Source: Lachnospiraceae bacterium (GTDB lineage: Bacteria > Bacillota > Clostridia > Lachnospirales > Lachnospiraceae). Taken from it: a DNA stretch of 64,000 nucleotides. A program made the translations under genes and the position numbers. The notes below the pieces were generated by a model. That model was not told where the DNA came from and did not search any database. It worked only from the letters and a program-made list of their open reading frames with translations. The stretch covers positions 1 through 64,000 of the forward strand of contig JAFWZV010000017.1 of the NCBI GenBank assembly GCA_017517305.1, in the 5' to 3' direction. The number at the start of each line of letters is the position of its first letter. Within the stretch, counting starts at the first letter, position 1. This document shows positions 1 through 7,242 of the stretch, piece after piece.

Positions 1-47
1 ATCATGCCACATTGTGCTAAGTCAATGTTCTCCATAACTCTAATCAT
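1..47 (-). CDS. 5' end of a gene running off the window, possibly a GNAT acetyltransferase
   Basis: An ATG at 47 on the minus strand opens a frame that reads MIRVMENIDLAQCGM before the window edge. A GGTGAGG sequence lies a few bases upstream and could be its ribosome binding site. An N-terminus of the form MIRxMxxxDLxxC is common in GNAT N-acetyltransferases, but 15 residues cannot settle the family. It follows the CAT-like gene on the same strand, separated by a terminator-like hairpin. Confidence 0.4.
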   Translation of the reverse strand, partial: MIRVMENIDLAQCGM

Positions 48-86
48 TTTGCCACCTCACCACCAAATTCAAATTTCCTGTTCCAC

Positions 87-111
87 AAAAGTTGGATTTT
101 GTCTTTCCAAC
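87..111 (-). terminator. Rho-independent terminator after the CAT-like gene
   Basis: GTTGGA (91-96) pairs with TCCAAC (106-111). Read on the minus strand the stem is followed by TTTTG. It closes the TetR / kinase / acetyltransferase operon. Confidence 0.55.
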
Positions 112-125
112 AGCTTAAAAACTTA

Positions 126-749
126 TTATTTCAAACTGTTAATTTCCTTTTGCAAATTCGCCAAAAATCTACCTGCATGAGCGCCATCCATTTGTGTATG
201 GTGAAACTGAAAAGAAAGTGTAAGATAATACTTAAACCATTTCTTTTTGTATCTGCCCCAAATGATAAATGGATTATTAAAAATACCACTATTCATACCA
301 ACTGCACCATCAATTTCAGTATCTATAATTGCCGATGTCCCTATTACCATACTATCATTTGACAAATCTCTATCTTGACAGTTTTCTGCAACCCACGAAG
401 TATATTCTAAATATTCATTATTGTATTTATTTAAATCTTCCACATACAAGATGTCACAAGAGTTTACTTCACCATCTCTATTTTTCACAATTGTATTAAC
501 TGCAATCGTATCATACTGTATAAGTTTATCACCGACAGGAAGTACGTAAAACTCTTTTACATTCACAGCAGCTTTTCCAATGCAATAATCTAAAAGCATA
601 TTAAACTTCATATGTTTTCTTTTACTAATTTTAATAAGATTTGTTACATCCAAAGTCTTAAAAAAAGTTACCATTGGATTTGGGGCTTTCATCCAAAGCT
701 CATATGCCATAGCTCTTGTTGTATCTTTTAGTTGAATTTCTTTTGCCAT
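126..749 (-). CDS. CatA-like O-acetyltransferase (chloramphenicol acetyltransferase family)
   Basis: This 207-residue protein has the length and C-terminal signature of trimeric chloramphenicol acetyltransferases, which move acetyl from acetyl-CoA to a hydroxyl group. The HHxxxDG motif is intact at about residues 183-189, with His184 as the expected catalytic base and Asp188 as the structural partner. The tail after it (GRFLANLQ) also fits the family. The start has a GGGAG site upstream. It is the last gene of a TetR-led operon, 33 bases after a PfkB-type kinase. The family includes members that do not act on chloramphenicol, so the substrate, and any resistance role, is an inference. Confidence 0.85.
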   Translation of the reverse strand: MAKEIQLKDTTRAMAYELWMKAPNPMVTFFKTLDVTNLIKISKRKHMKFNMLLDYCIGKAAVNVKEFYVLPVGDKLIQYDTIAVNTIVKNRDGEVNSCDILYVEDLNKYNNEYLEYTSWVAENCQDRDLSNDSMVIGTSAIIDTEIDGAVGMNSGIFNNPFIIWGRYKKKWFKYYLTLSFQFHHTQMDGAHAGRFLANLQKEINSLK

Positions 750-782
750 TATATCTCTCCCATAACTCCAAATTCATGCTAC

Positions 783-1694
783 TTATTTTTTTGTATTTTC
801 CAATAACGAATTCACCTCAAGTAATGTAGGAGGGTTTAGTGGCAGAGGAAATCTTGAAATCGCAATTGCTGAGCAAGCACTTGCAAAACGTACCAACTCA
901 TCATCTTCCATTCCATGTAATAATCCATAGACACAGCCCGCCTTAAATGTATCTCCTGCTCCAAGAGTACTCTTTACATCTACACTAAACGGCTTCATTC
1001 GCTTCATCAACTGACCTTTCCTGCCGTATATCATATCATTTCCCCCGGAAGTGATAATTACAAGGCCATCCGTACTTGCAACTAATAACTCATATATTTC
1101 TTCTATGCTTTTATCTTTATAACCATCCGATTCAGTGCATTCCTTGGAAACTACATTAACAGCACAATGCTGGTGCAGATAACTATCGTGTTTTGAATCT
1201 ATAGTCACATAACTCTTATTATATTTTACACAAAGTTCCGCAGTGGCTTGAGTTTCTTCCAAGAAAAATGGATCTATTGCCGCAATCTTACAACCAATAA
1301 TATCTTCTTCCTTAGGCATACTCCAACGCTTTTTAGCTCCCGGCTCGTATAATGACTGGAATACTCCCATAGGAGAACGCACTAAGCCGGCTATAACTAC
1401 ATAATCCATTAACCCTTCATATTCCTTATCAAAATATAAGGAGGATAAATCTACTGATTTATTCTTATAAAACTCTTTTAGCAGAGGCGCCACTTCTGTA
1501 CCAATATGTGTGCCATCTATCTTTACACTCACTCCAAGTGATGCCAATACAGTAGCAGCTGTGCCAGTTTCACCACCTGGCAAGAAATACTTTGCCTTTA
1601 TCTCTGAATACTCATCCGGCTGTAAAAATCCCTCTTTCAGCCAAAACGAATGGGTACCCAGCACCTGTCCATGCATATAAACCTCGTAACTCAT
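783..1694 (-). CDS. PfkB-family carbohydrate/nucleoside kinase
   Basis: The protein belongs to the ribokinase/PfkB fold family, ATP-dependent kinases of sugars and nucleosides. An N-terminal substrate-side GGE-T-GTAA segment lies near residues 40-50. The family signature DxxSTLGAGDTFKAG, containing the anion hole and catalytic Asp, sits near residues 245-258. The length (about 303 residues) is normal. The start chosen is the ATG at 1694, five bases after GGAGG; a GTG six bases further upstream overlaps that site. It lies between a TetR regulator and a CatA-like acetyltransferase in one transcription unit. The substrate cannot be read from the sequence. Confidence 0.8.
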   Translation of the reverse strand: MSYEVYMHGQVLGTHSFWLKEGFLQPDEYSEIKAKYFLPGGETGTAATVLASLGVSVKIDGTHIGTEVAPLLKEFYKNKSVDLSSLYFDKEYEGLMDYVVIAGLVRSPMGVFQSLYEPGAKKRWSMPKEEDIIGCKIAAIDPFFLEETQATAELCVKYNKSYVTIDSKHDSYLHQHCAVNVVSKECTESDGYKDKSIEEIYELLVASTDGLVIITSGGNDMIYGRKGQLMKRMKPFSVDVKSTLGAGDTFKAGCVYGLLHGMEDDELVRFASACSAIAISRFPLPLNPPTLLEVNSLLENTKK

Positions 1695-1713
1695 AAACAC
1701 CTCCTTATATATT

Positions 1714-2307
1714 TTAAGTTACTGCATATGTAGCAATAAAATACTTAACAAAAGTTTCTATCTGTTCTAACACCTCACCCTTTTTATCAGGCTCTCTTGT
1801 AGATATCTGAATAAGTGATGTTACTGGTGCAGTATAAATAAATGCAAGCATCTCAGGGTCATCATTTTTTAATATCCCGTCATTCATCATTTTTTTAAAT
1901 ATATTTGCAAATATATTTTTCGTACCAACCATAAAATGCTTAGTTGCCAAGCTACATACTCGTTCATCATGAAATTGCTCAGTTAATAACAATTTTCTCG
2001 TAAGAATAATCCTTGCATCATTTAAAGTGAAATCTACCATTTTCATAGTTAATATATATAATTCTTCCATAGACTTTGGTTGATTTGGTAAATTATCTGC
2101 CGAACCAAAATGCTCTGCATAATAAGCTTCCATTCTATCAAGCAAAGCATTCCATATAGCATCCTTGCTAGAATAATGTTTATATAAGGCTGATTTACTT
2201 AATCCAAGTCGAGATGCTAAATCACGAAGATTGGTTCCTTTATAGCCATTTTCAGCAAACATTACCAGGGCTTCATCTAGAATTTTGCTTTTTGTGTTAT
2301 TTTCCAT
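1714..2307 (-). CDS. TetR-family transcriptional repressor, first gene of its operon
   Basis: The N-terminal helix-turn-helix (residues about 8-52: ILDEALVMFAENGYKGTNLR followed by LGLSKSALYKHYSSKD) is a classic TetR DNA-binding domain. The C-terminal helical domain is ligand-binding and unassigned. AGGAG lies just before the ATG. Two palindromes sharing GTGACC-N4-GGTCAC lie in the promoter upstream, so the protein very probably represses itself together with the kinase and acetyltransferase genes that follow at 19 and 33 bases. The inducer is unknown. Confidence 0.9.
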   Translation of the reverse strand: MENNTKSKILDEALVMFAENGYKGTNLRDLASRLGLSKSALYKHYSSKDAIWNALLDRMEAYYAEHFGSADNLPNQPKSMEELYILTMKMVDFTLNDARIILTRKLLLTEQFHDERVCSLATKHFMVGTKNIFANIFKKMMNDGILKNDDPEMLAFIYTAPVTSLIQISTREPDKKGEVLEQIETFVKYFIATYAVT

Positions 2308-2345
2308 ATTATTCTCCTAAAATGATTGTAATTTGTGTCAGCAAA

Positions 2346-2369
2346 AAAGGTGACCACTCGGTCACCTTT
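2346..2369. promoter_or_regulatory. TetR operator 1 (perfect palindrome at the transcription start)
   Basis: AAAGGTGACC (2346-2355) and GGTCACCTTT (2360-2369) form a perfect 10-bp inverted repeat around an ACTC spacer. It sits just downstream of the -10 box of the TetR promoter, so bound protein would cover the start site. Confidence 0.75.
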
Positions 2370-2370
2370 A

Positions 2371-2399
2371 ATTATAGTGACCAAACGGTCACTTGTCAA
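2371..2399 (-). promoter_or_regulatory. Consensus sigma-A promoter with TetR operator 2 filling its spacer
   Basis: On the minus strand TTGACA (2394-2399) and TATAAT (2371-2376) are separated by exactly 17 bases. The spacer region holds the palindrome AGTGACC-N4-GGTCACT (2376-2393), centred 27 bp from operator 1. This is a strong promoter expected to be silent unless the repressor leaves. Confidence 0.85.
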
Positions 2400-2491
2400 T
2401 TAGTCTCTTTAGACAAATATCATACAACAGAAACTTCAAATTTGTCTCTCAGTAAAACTCACGGGCTTACTAAAAATTTTATATACACACT

Positions 2492-2809
2492 TCATTTTTT
2501 TCTAGTTTTTCTCTCTGGTAATTCTGCATACATTTCTTCCACCATATTTTGCAACGCAGTTCTATCATCTAAAATAGTTACTGGCAACATAGGTTTTGCA
2601 CCTTCATATGGTAATTCAGGTTCACTATCTGGCATATGCTTTTTACTAGCCTCAGTAATCTTTACAAGAAAACCATTGCCATAAATCCCACCAAATATCC
2701 GCTCTTTATAATAAAAAATATACCCACCCATCATAGAAATGTTTCGTACATTTTCTAAATCTGATAGTTGGTCCATTACATAATCAGCAAGTTCTTTATT
2801 CTTCGACAT
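2492..2809 (-). CDS. TfoX N-terminal-domain family protein
   Basis: A protein of about 105 residues with the TfoX-N pattern: an early MMGGYIFYYKERIFGGIY segment, then a GFLVKI strand, and a C-terminal helix ending in a basic tail. The domain is named after the competence regulator TfoX/Sxy, but stand-alone members in Firmicutes have no established function. The ATG at 2809 is preferred; the upstream GTG at 2815 abuts the stop codon of the preceding gene. It is translationally close-coupled to the DUF3795-like gene. Confidence 0.75.
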   Translation of the reverse strand: MSKNKELADYVMDQLSDLENVRNISMMGGYIFYYKERIFGGIYGNGFLVKITEASKKHMPDSEPELPYEGAKPMLPVTILDDRTALQNMVEEMYAELPERKTRKK

Positions 2810-2815
2810 AAACAC

Positions 2816-3100
2816 CTATTCCTCTTTCAATGCTTGCACTCTCATAGCTACATTTTCATTAAATTCATCGTCTGAAAACTTTGGATCTCTGGTATCAAAC
2901 CATATCTTGCAAGGTACTTCTCCGCATTCCCCACAATTTTGCAAACATTTTTTTTTTTTGACACAATCATAAATCGGACAGGCTTTTCCTTCTGGTGCGT
3001 GAAATACTTTTCCTTCACAGGAGTTGCACCCGTTACACATTTTGCCAAAGCAATAGCACACATTACATTCCATACCGCAAACACTGATATCTTCTTTCAA
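2816..3100 (-). CDS. DUF3795-like cysteine-rich protein, TTG start
   Basis: A 94-residue protein with many cysteines in CxxC-type spacings (CGMECNVC, CNGC, CPIYDC, CLQNCGEC, CKIW), matching the DUF3795 group of presumed metal-binding proteins. Function is unknown. The start appears to be TTG at 3100 with AAAGGA about 10 bases upstream; no in-frame ATG fits. Four consecutive lysines are encoded by an uninterrupted run of 12 A, a slippage-prone tract in the middle of the gene. The stop is directly followed by the TfoX-like gene. Confidence 0.7.
   Translation of the reverse strand: MKEDISVCGMECNVCYCFGKMCNGCNSCEGKVFHAPEGKACPIYDCVKKKKCLQNCGECGEVPCKIWFDTRDPKFSDDEFNENVAMRVQALKEE
2948..2959. repeat. 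Twelve-base homopolymer (A12 on the coding strand) inside a gene
   Basis: The run of 12 T on the plus strand encodes Lys-Lys-Lys-Lys in the DUF3795-like gene. Loss or gain of one base would truncate the protein. Confidence 0.95.
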
Positions 3101-3180
3101 AATTTCTCGTCCTTTCTTCTAAAGTCCCTTTTTCACAATTCCCTATATCCGTCATTATAACACGCAAAATATTATATTTC

Positions 3181-3212
3181 ATTAAAAATGCAGAGCTTTT
3201 TACGCTCTGCAT
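3181..3212 (-). terminator. Rho-independent terminator after the XRE gene
   Basis: ATGCAGAGC (3188-3196) pairs with GCTCTGCAT (3204-3212). On the minus strand the stem is followed by TTTTTAAT. Confidence 0.8.
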
Positions 3213-3228
3213 ATAGTATCATTTTCCA

Positions 3229-3786
3229 TTATCCAGCAAATATGCCTAAAACAAGATACGCTCCCATCAATATAATAACAGGAATTATCACCATACAAAT
3301 ACCCATAGCTATAAGATTATCTGTCTTCTCGCCTTTAAGCTTGTAGATTATAGAAACAATAATCGTCACAACCCCAGGTATCATAGCGGTATAAGGAATT
3401 GTAGCCGACATAGTCAAATCACTAGCGTTCCAGTTAATGCTTAGTAGCATTTCCACCAGTGCACACAGGAATGTGGTCACCACAAGAATTATCAGAATCC
3501 TATTCTGCTTCCTATGTACCTCTTTCCCTGCAATGTCTAAAACATCCTCAACTACTGCTTCCACCTTTGATACATTTTCCATTTCTGATTTCATAAGCTC
3601 TATTATGGATACATCCAAAGCGTCTGCTAAAGGTTCTATAGTATTTATATCAGGAAATCCTAAACCTCTTTCCCATTTGCTGACAGCTTTGTCAGTCACC
3701 TGAATTTTTGTAGCTAAATCCTTTTGTGTCATTTTTAATTCTTTTCTTCTTTCAGCTACAAAGCAACCAAATTTATTTGCATCCAT
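3229..3786 (-). CDS. XRE-family regulator with C-terminal membrane segments
   Basis: The N-terminal 70 residues form a Cro/CI-type helix-turn-helix (LKMTQKDLATKIQVTDKAVS, then KWERGLGFPD). After a linker, three hydrophobic stretches (about residues 90-110, 120-145 and 155-180) should anchor it in the membrane. The ATG at 3786 is chosen because GGAGGTG lies seven bases upstream; a GGAGGTG-adjacent ATG six bases earlier is too close. Membrane-attached XRE proteins of this form are common in clostridia and are thought to sense envelope conditions; the target is unknown. It ends in a clear terminator. Confidence 0.8.
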   Translation of the reverse strand: MDANKFGCFVAERRKELKMTQKDLATKIQVTDKAVSKWERGLGFPDINTIEPLADALDVSIIELMKSEMENVSKVEAVVEDVLDIAGKEVHRKQNRILIILVVTTFLCALVEMLLSINWNASDLTMSATIPYTAMIPGVVTIIVSIIYKLKGEKTDNLIAMGICMVIIPVIILMGAYLVLGIFAG

Positions 3787-3868
3787 TTTCATCACCTCCA
3801 ATTGAAATCCTATATGTATCAAAGCTAAAATTCAACCGACCCATCGTTTACTTCCCAAAAAGTAGCTA

Positions 3869-4372
3869 TTACTGGTTGTCTACGAATAGTTTACTATCTA
3901 TCTTCATTTCTTTACAATTCCATTCTTCGCCTAAAACACTATATGTTTCTATATCATCAAGAATTACATCCTCAAATCCAACTGCTTTGTAACAATAATA
4001 AGCAGAAGCATTATTTTCAAATACACCTAGGGATACTCTTTGGGCACCATATATTTCAAAAGCATATTTTAATCCTTGTTGAATCATAGCTTTTCCATAT
4101 CCCGCACCACGCTTGCTTAAATCCACAATTATAAATCCCATACGTAGCTCATCTGTTGATTCGCCAGGATTTCGAAATGTAAAAAAGCCCAGAATTCCTT
4201 TTTCATCAAATGCAGTGAATGGCATTAAATTTTCCACAAATGCAAATTCATCATTTGTAATGGGATATTCTCCCATCACCCCTGCGGACCACTGATAAAA
4301 TGCTCTTTCATCCTGGCACCAGGATAATATGGTTTCTGCATCTGTAGCTTTATATGGTCTTATTCTAATCAT
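3869..4372 (-). CDS. GNAT-family N-acetyltransferase
   Basis: A 167-residue acetyl-CoA-dependent acetyltransferase. The acetyl-CoA pyrophosphate loop RGAGYGKAM (about residues 88-96) is the conserved motif A, and the C-terminal NNASAYYCYKAVGFE is the usual motif B. The N-terminus (IRPYKATDAETILSWCQDE) resembles the RimJ/RimL group. AGGAG precedes the ATG. The acceptor is unknown. It follows dinD by 28 bases and may share its transcript, which would place it under DNA-damage control. Confidence 0.85.
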   Translation of the reverse strand: MIRIRPYKATDAETILSWCQDERAFYQWSAGVMGEYPITNDEFAFVENLMPFTAFDEKGILGFFTFRNPGESTDELRMGFIIVDLSKRGAGYGKAMIQQGLKYAFEIYGAQRVSLGVFENNASAYYCYKAVGFEDVILDDIETYSVLGEEWNCKEMKIDSKLFVDNQ

Positions 4373-4400
4373 ATTTTTTCTCCTTATAATTCAAATCCAC

Positions 4401-5264
4401 CTACTCATCAAGCATCAGTTTTCCTGCTTTTGCTTTTGCCTTTAATAGAGCCATCTGCTCTTTTTCAATTTCTTGTATGCTTTTCTCAGGCGTTGGTAAA
4501 TCCTCAGGCATTGTACCACCAATTTTTTCTATTGCACCACGTACTTCTTTACCAACAGAGTAGTGAATAGAAGTTGCTGTTTTTGAATTATCCACTTCAT
4601 CTTTTCTTAATTTTTCTTCTGTCTGTGAAATTCTAAATAGATTAGCAATCAGCTCAGTGCTACCCATATAATCAAGTATCTTTTGACCTACCTGAAGATT
4701 TTTTCTCTTATGAATATCATCAACATCTAACCCACCATACAATCCCATGTAACCAGCATTTTGAAAAATTGCAAATTCTTCATTCGTAATTACTCCAGCA
4801 TTATGAGCAGTTTCCGCAAGCATTTGATTCCACTGCTTTATATCTCCTCGCACAACCAAACGTCTTCTATCTTCATCTAATTCATTGAAATGATCTGCCA
4901 CCTCTTGCCTATATGTTTGGATTGCAAAATATGTTTGTCCCAATGCAATTACTTCTTTTCTAGGATCACCATTTTGCACAATCAGATAGCATGCATATCT
5001 AGTGAGTTCATAATCAATTATAGATTTTGTACCACCATTCGGCATATTTGATGTTTTCCTGACCTCAGGAAAACATTCCTGTACACTTCTTCCACTGTTT
5101 TCGCAAGCTAACATTGCACGCTTTATTACTTTATGAAAATTCTCCCATTTAGTGTATTCTAATGCAGGTGCAAGCTCTCTAGCAGACCAATATTCAGTTC
5201 CGTCTGCTCTAATTTGCTTTATATCCTCAAAGCGCTTATACTCTCTCGCTTTTAATTCTTTCAC
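4401..5264 (-). CDS. dinD: DNA-damage-inducible protein D
   Basis: The 287-residue product matches the DinD family along its length: an N-terminal BRO-like part (ADGTEYWSARELAPALEY), the block YACYLIVQNGDPRKEVIALG, GQTYFAIQTYRQE, the block FAIFQNAGYMGLYGG, and near the C-terminus GTMPEDLPTPEKSIQ. In E. coli the gene is LexA-controlled and its product is reported to affect RecA filament activities. Start is GTG at 5264, eight bases after GGAGG. A LexA box in the promoter (5404-5417) supports SOS control here too. The transcript has a leader of about 150 bases. Confidence 0.92.
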   Translation of the reverse strand: MKELKAREYKRFEDIKQIRADGTEYWSARELAPALEYTKWENFHKVIKRAMLACENSGRSVQECFPEVRKTSNMPNGGTKSIIDYELTRYACYLIVQNGDPRKEVIALGQTYFAIQTYRQEVADHFNELDEDRRRLVVRGDIKQWNQMLAETAHNAGVITNEEFAIFQNAGYMGLYGGLDVDDIHKRKNLQVGQKILDYMGSTELIANLFRISQTEEKLRKDEVDNSKTATSIHYSVGKEVRGAIEKIGGTMPEDLPTPEKSIQEIEKEQMALLKAKAKAGKLMLDE

Positions 5265-5403
5265 TATGAACGCCTCCTATCTTCCTCATATACATCCAAT
5301 ATTACACATAATAACCTCTTCCGTATACAATTGAAATGTAGACCTGTATAACACCATTTCTGTTGAAATATACATTAATTACAAATTCGCTCTTGTTTTT
5401 TTG

Positions 5404-5417
5404 CGAACGTCTGTTCT
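5404..5417. promoter_or_regulatory. LexA (DinR) box of dinD
   Basis: CGAAC-GTCT-GTTCT matches the Gram-positive SOS box CGAAC-N4-GTTCG at nine of ten specific bases. It lies just downstream of the -10 box, over the likely start of transcription. Confidence 0.85.
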
Positions 5418-5421
5418 TTTT

Positions 5422-5450
5422 ATATTATCACATTGTTGCAAATAATTCAA
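5422..5450 (-). promoter_or_regulatory. dinD promoter
   Basis: On the minus strand TTGAAT (5445-5450) and TAATAT (5422-5427) are 17 bases apart, directly upstream of the LexA box. Confidence 0.65.
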
Positions 5451-5521
5451 TAGAACTCAAATAAAACTTTAATTTCTCATCTTTTTTGTAACGATTATAT
5501 CATGACAAACTTATTTTTACA

Positions 5522-5549
5522 CAAAAAATACAGGGCATATTATGCCCTG
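5522..5549 (-). terminator. Terminator after the sensor kinase gene
   Basis: CAGGGCATA (5531-5539) pairs with TATGCCCTG (5541-5549). On the minus strand the stem is followed by TATTTTTTG. The rest of the 5265-5567 gap holds only the dinD control region. Confidence 0.8.
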
Positions 5550-5567
5550 CATTTTCATCCACAATTA

Positions 5568-6494
5568 TTATCTTTTCTTCAAACAAATCACAAATCCCTT
5601 TGTATACCCATCAACTTTATCATCGATATACAATTTGCCATCATGCTTCTTCGCAACCAAGCTTGATATGGCAAGTCCAAGTCCGGTTCCCTTTCCTCCG
5701 GAACGAGATTCGTCTCCCTTTGCGAACGGTTCAAATAATGTTTTAGCATCTTCCTTGGTTATTGTATTTCCATCATCTGCAACAATAACATTTATCATAT
5801 CTCCTTGGTTAGACACCCTAACTAATATGTTAGCACCATTTTCATTATGCTTATATGCATTCACAAGAAGATTGCTGATGGCACGCTTCATTTCCTTTTC
5901 GTCTATATTACACTTCAAAGCTTCTTCCGGTATATCAATATCCAGATTCATATTTCTTGTTTCAAATTCATCGTAATTAAGTGCTACTAACTCTCGCACC
6001 AAACCGCACAAATCCCGTTCTCTACAAGACAGCTTATAATCCTTGGTATTAAGTTTTGAAAATGCAAACATTGTATCAAGCAATTCATTCATGTAACAGC
6101 TTTTGTTGTAGATAATGTCATATATTTCCTTTTGCTCTTCCGGCTTTACCTTACCTTCCTTCAAAGCGGAAGCAAAGCCCTGAACAGATGTCATAGGAGT
6201 TTTCAGATCATGAGCTATGCAAGAATAGAGCATATTTCGCTCATTTATCTGACGCATACTTTCCTTCTCAAATGCCTTGCCTGTCAAACGAGAAAATATA
6301 TATGCACCACCTATGATATTAGCTACTGACAACACTATAAAAGTGCATATGGTCACTAGCGCTACAGTTCCTGTAGGTGTTTCCACCTTCGCCATCACAA
6401 TATCCAGAATACTTCCAACAATTCCTTCAACCACAATGCAACCAAACATACACAATATAAAATATAAGACTATTTTCTTCTTTACTTTATTCAT
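5568..6494 (-). CDS. Sensor histidine kinase of a two-component system
   Basis: A 308-residue membrane kinase. Two transmembrane helices (about residues 8-32 and 44-68) enclose a very short outer loop, so signal sensing is probably within the membrane or through a partner. The H-box (SCIAHDLKTPMTS) carries the phospho-accepting His95. The ATPase domain shows the N-box (NLLVNAYKHNENG), a G1-type VADDGN and the G2 box GKGTGLGLAIS. The start overlaps the response regulator gene by eight bases, so the two are co-translated. A terminator follows. Confidence 0.92.
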   Translation of the reverse strand: MNKVKKKIVLYFILCMFGCIVVEGIVGSILDIVMAKVETPTGTVALVTICTFIVLSVANIIGGAYIFSRLTGKAFEKESMRQINERNMLYSCIAHDLKTPMTSVQGFASALKEGKVKPEEQKEIYDIIYNKSCYMNELLDTMFAFSKLNTKDYKLSCRERDLCGLVRELVALNYDEFETRNMNLDIDIPEEALKCNIDEKEMKRAISNLLVNAYKHNENGANILVRVSNQGDMINVIVADDGNTITKEDAKTLFEPFAKGDESRSGGKGTGLGLAISSLVAKKHDGKLYIDDKVDGYTKGFVICLKKR

Positions 6495-7164
6495 GAATCT
6501 CCAATCTGTACCCTAAACCACGAATGGTTTTAATGGTATCATTTCCAACCTTATCGCGGAGACGACTAATTATAACGCGGATGGTATTATCATCCACCAC
6601 ATAATCATCTCCCCATGCATACTCATATATCTGTTCCTTGGTGAATACCCTTTTAGGCTGCTTCATAAAAAGCTCTAGCACCTTATACTCTGCTTTGGTA
6701 AGCTCCTTAGTGACACCATCATGAATTATTACACATTCATCACAGTTTAGAAGTAGATTGCCTACCTCTATAACATTTTTCTCTTCTGAAGCAGCGGTTT
6801 GCGCTCCTGCCCTACGCAAATGTGCCCGCACCTTGGCAGCCACCTCCAAAGGTTCAAATGGCTTGGTAATGTAATCATCTGCTCCTAGATCAATTCCAAA
6901 CACTCGGTCAGATAATTCCACCTTGGCAGAAATCACAAGTATAGGAATATATGGCCCCTTGCGAATCTCCTTAATAATTTCATAGCCATTAACCTTTGGC
7001 ATCATAATGTCCACAATGGCAAGGTCAATATTTTCCTTATGTAAAATCTGCAAGGCTTTCCGTCCGTCATTTGCCTCGTATACAATATTATCGTTTGCCT
7101 CAATATACATACGAAGCAATCGCACAATTTCCTTTTCATCATCTGCAATCAATATATTTGCCAT
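6487..7164 (-). CDS. OmpR-family response regulator
   Basis: A 225-residue protein with an N-terminal receiver domain (acidic pair Asp8/Asp9, phospho-acceptor Asp52 in IVDIMMPKVNGYE, Lys81 in ISAK) and a C-terminal winged helix (about residues 130-225, ending IKTIRGLGYRLE). It is the partner of the overlapping sensor kinase. The closest familiar layout is that of VanR/PhoB-like regulators. It lies 78 bases after the membrane serine hydrolase gene, a likely regulatory target or co-transcribed gene. Confidence 0.93.
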   Translation of the reverse strand: MANILIADDEKEIVRLLRMYIEANDNIVYEANDGRKALQILHKENIDLAIVDIMMPKVNGYEIIKEIRKGPYIPILVISAKVELSDRVFGIDLGADDYITKPFEPLEVAAKVRAHLRRAGAQTAASEEKNVIEVGNLLLNCDECVIIHDGVTKELTKAEYKVLELFMKQPKRVFTKEQIYEYAWGDDYVVDDNTIRVIISRLRDKVGNDTIKTIRGLGYRLEIHE

Positions 7165-7242
7165 TGGTACACCTCTGCTTTCAATGCTTTATAGTATTTA
7201 TTATAAAGCACCAAACATTCAATGTCCAATTCTACTTAAGCT

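Noticed and set aside
2848-3084. Overlapping frame inside the DUF3795-like gene
   Set aside because: It lies one frame off from the cysteine-patterned product and exists only because of the lysine tract; the CxxC pattern supports the other frame.
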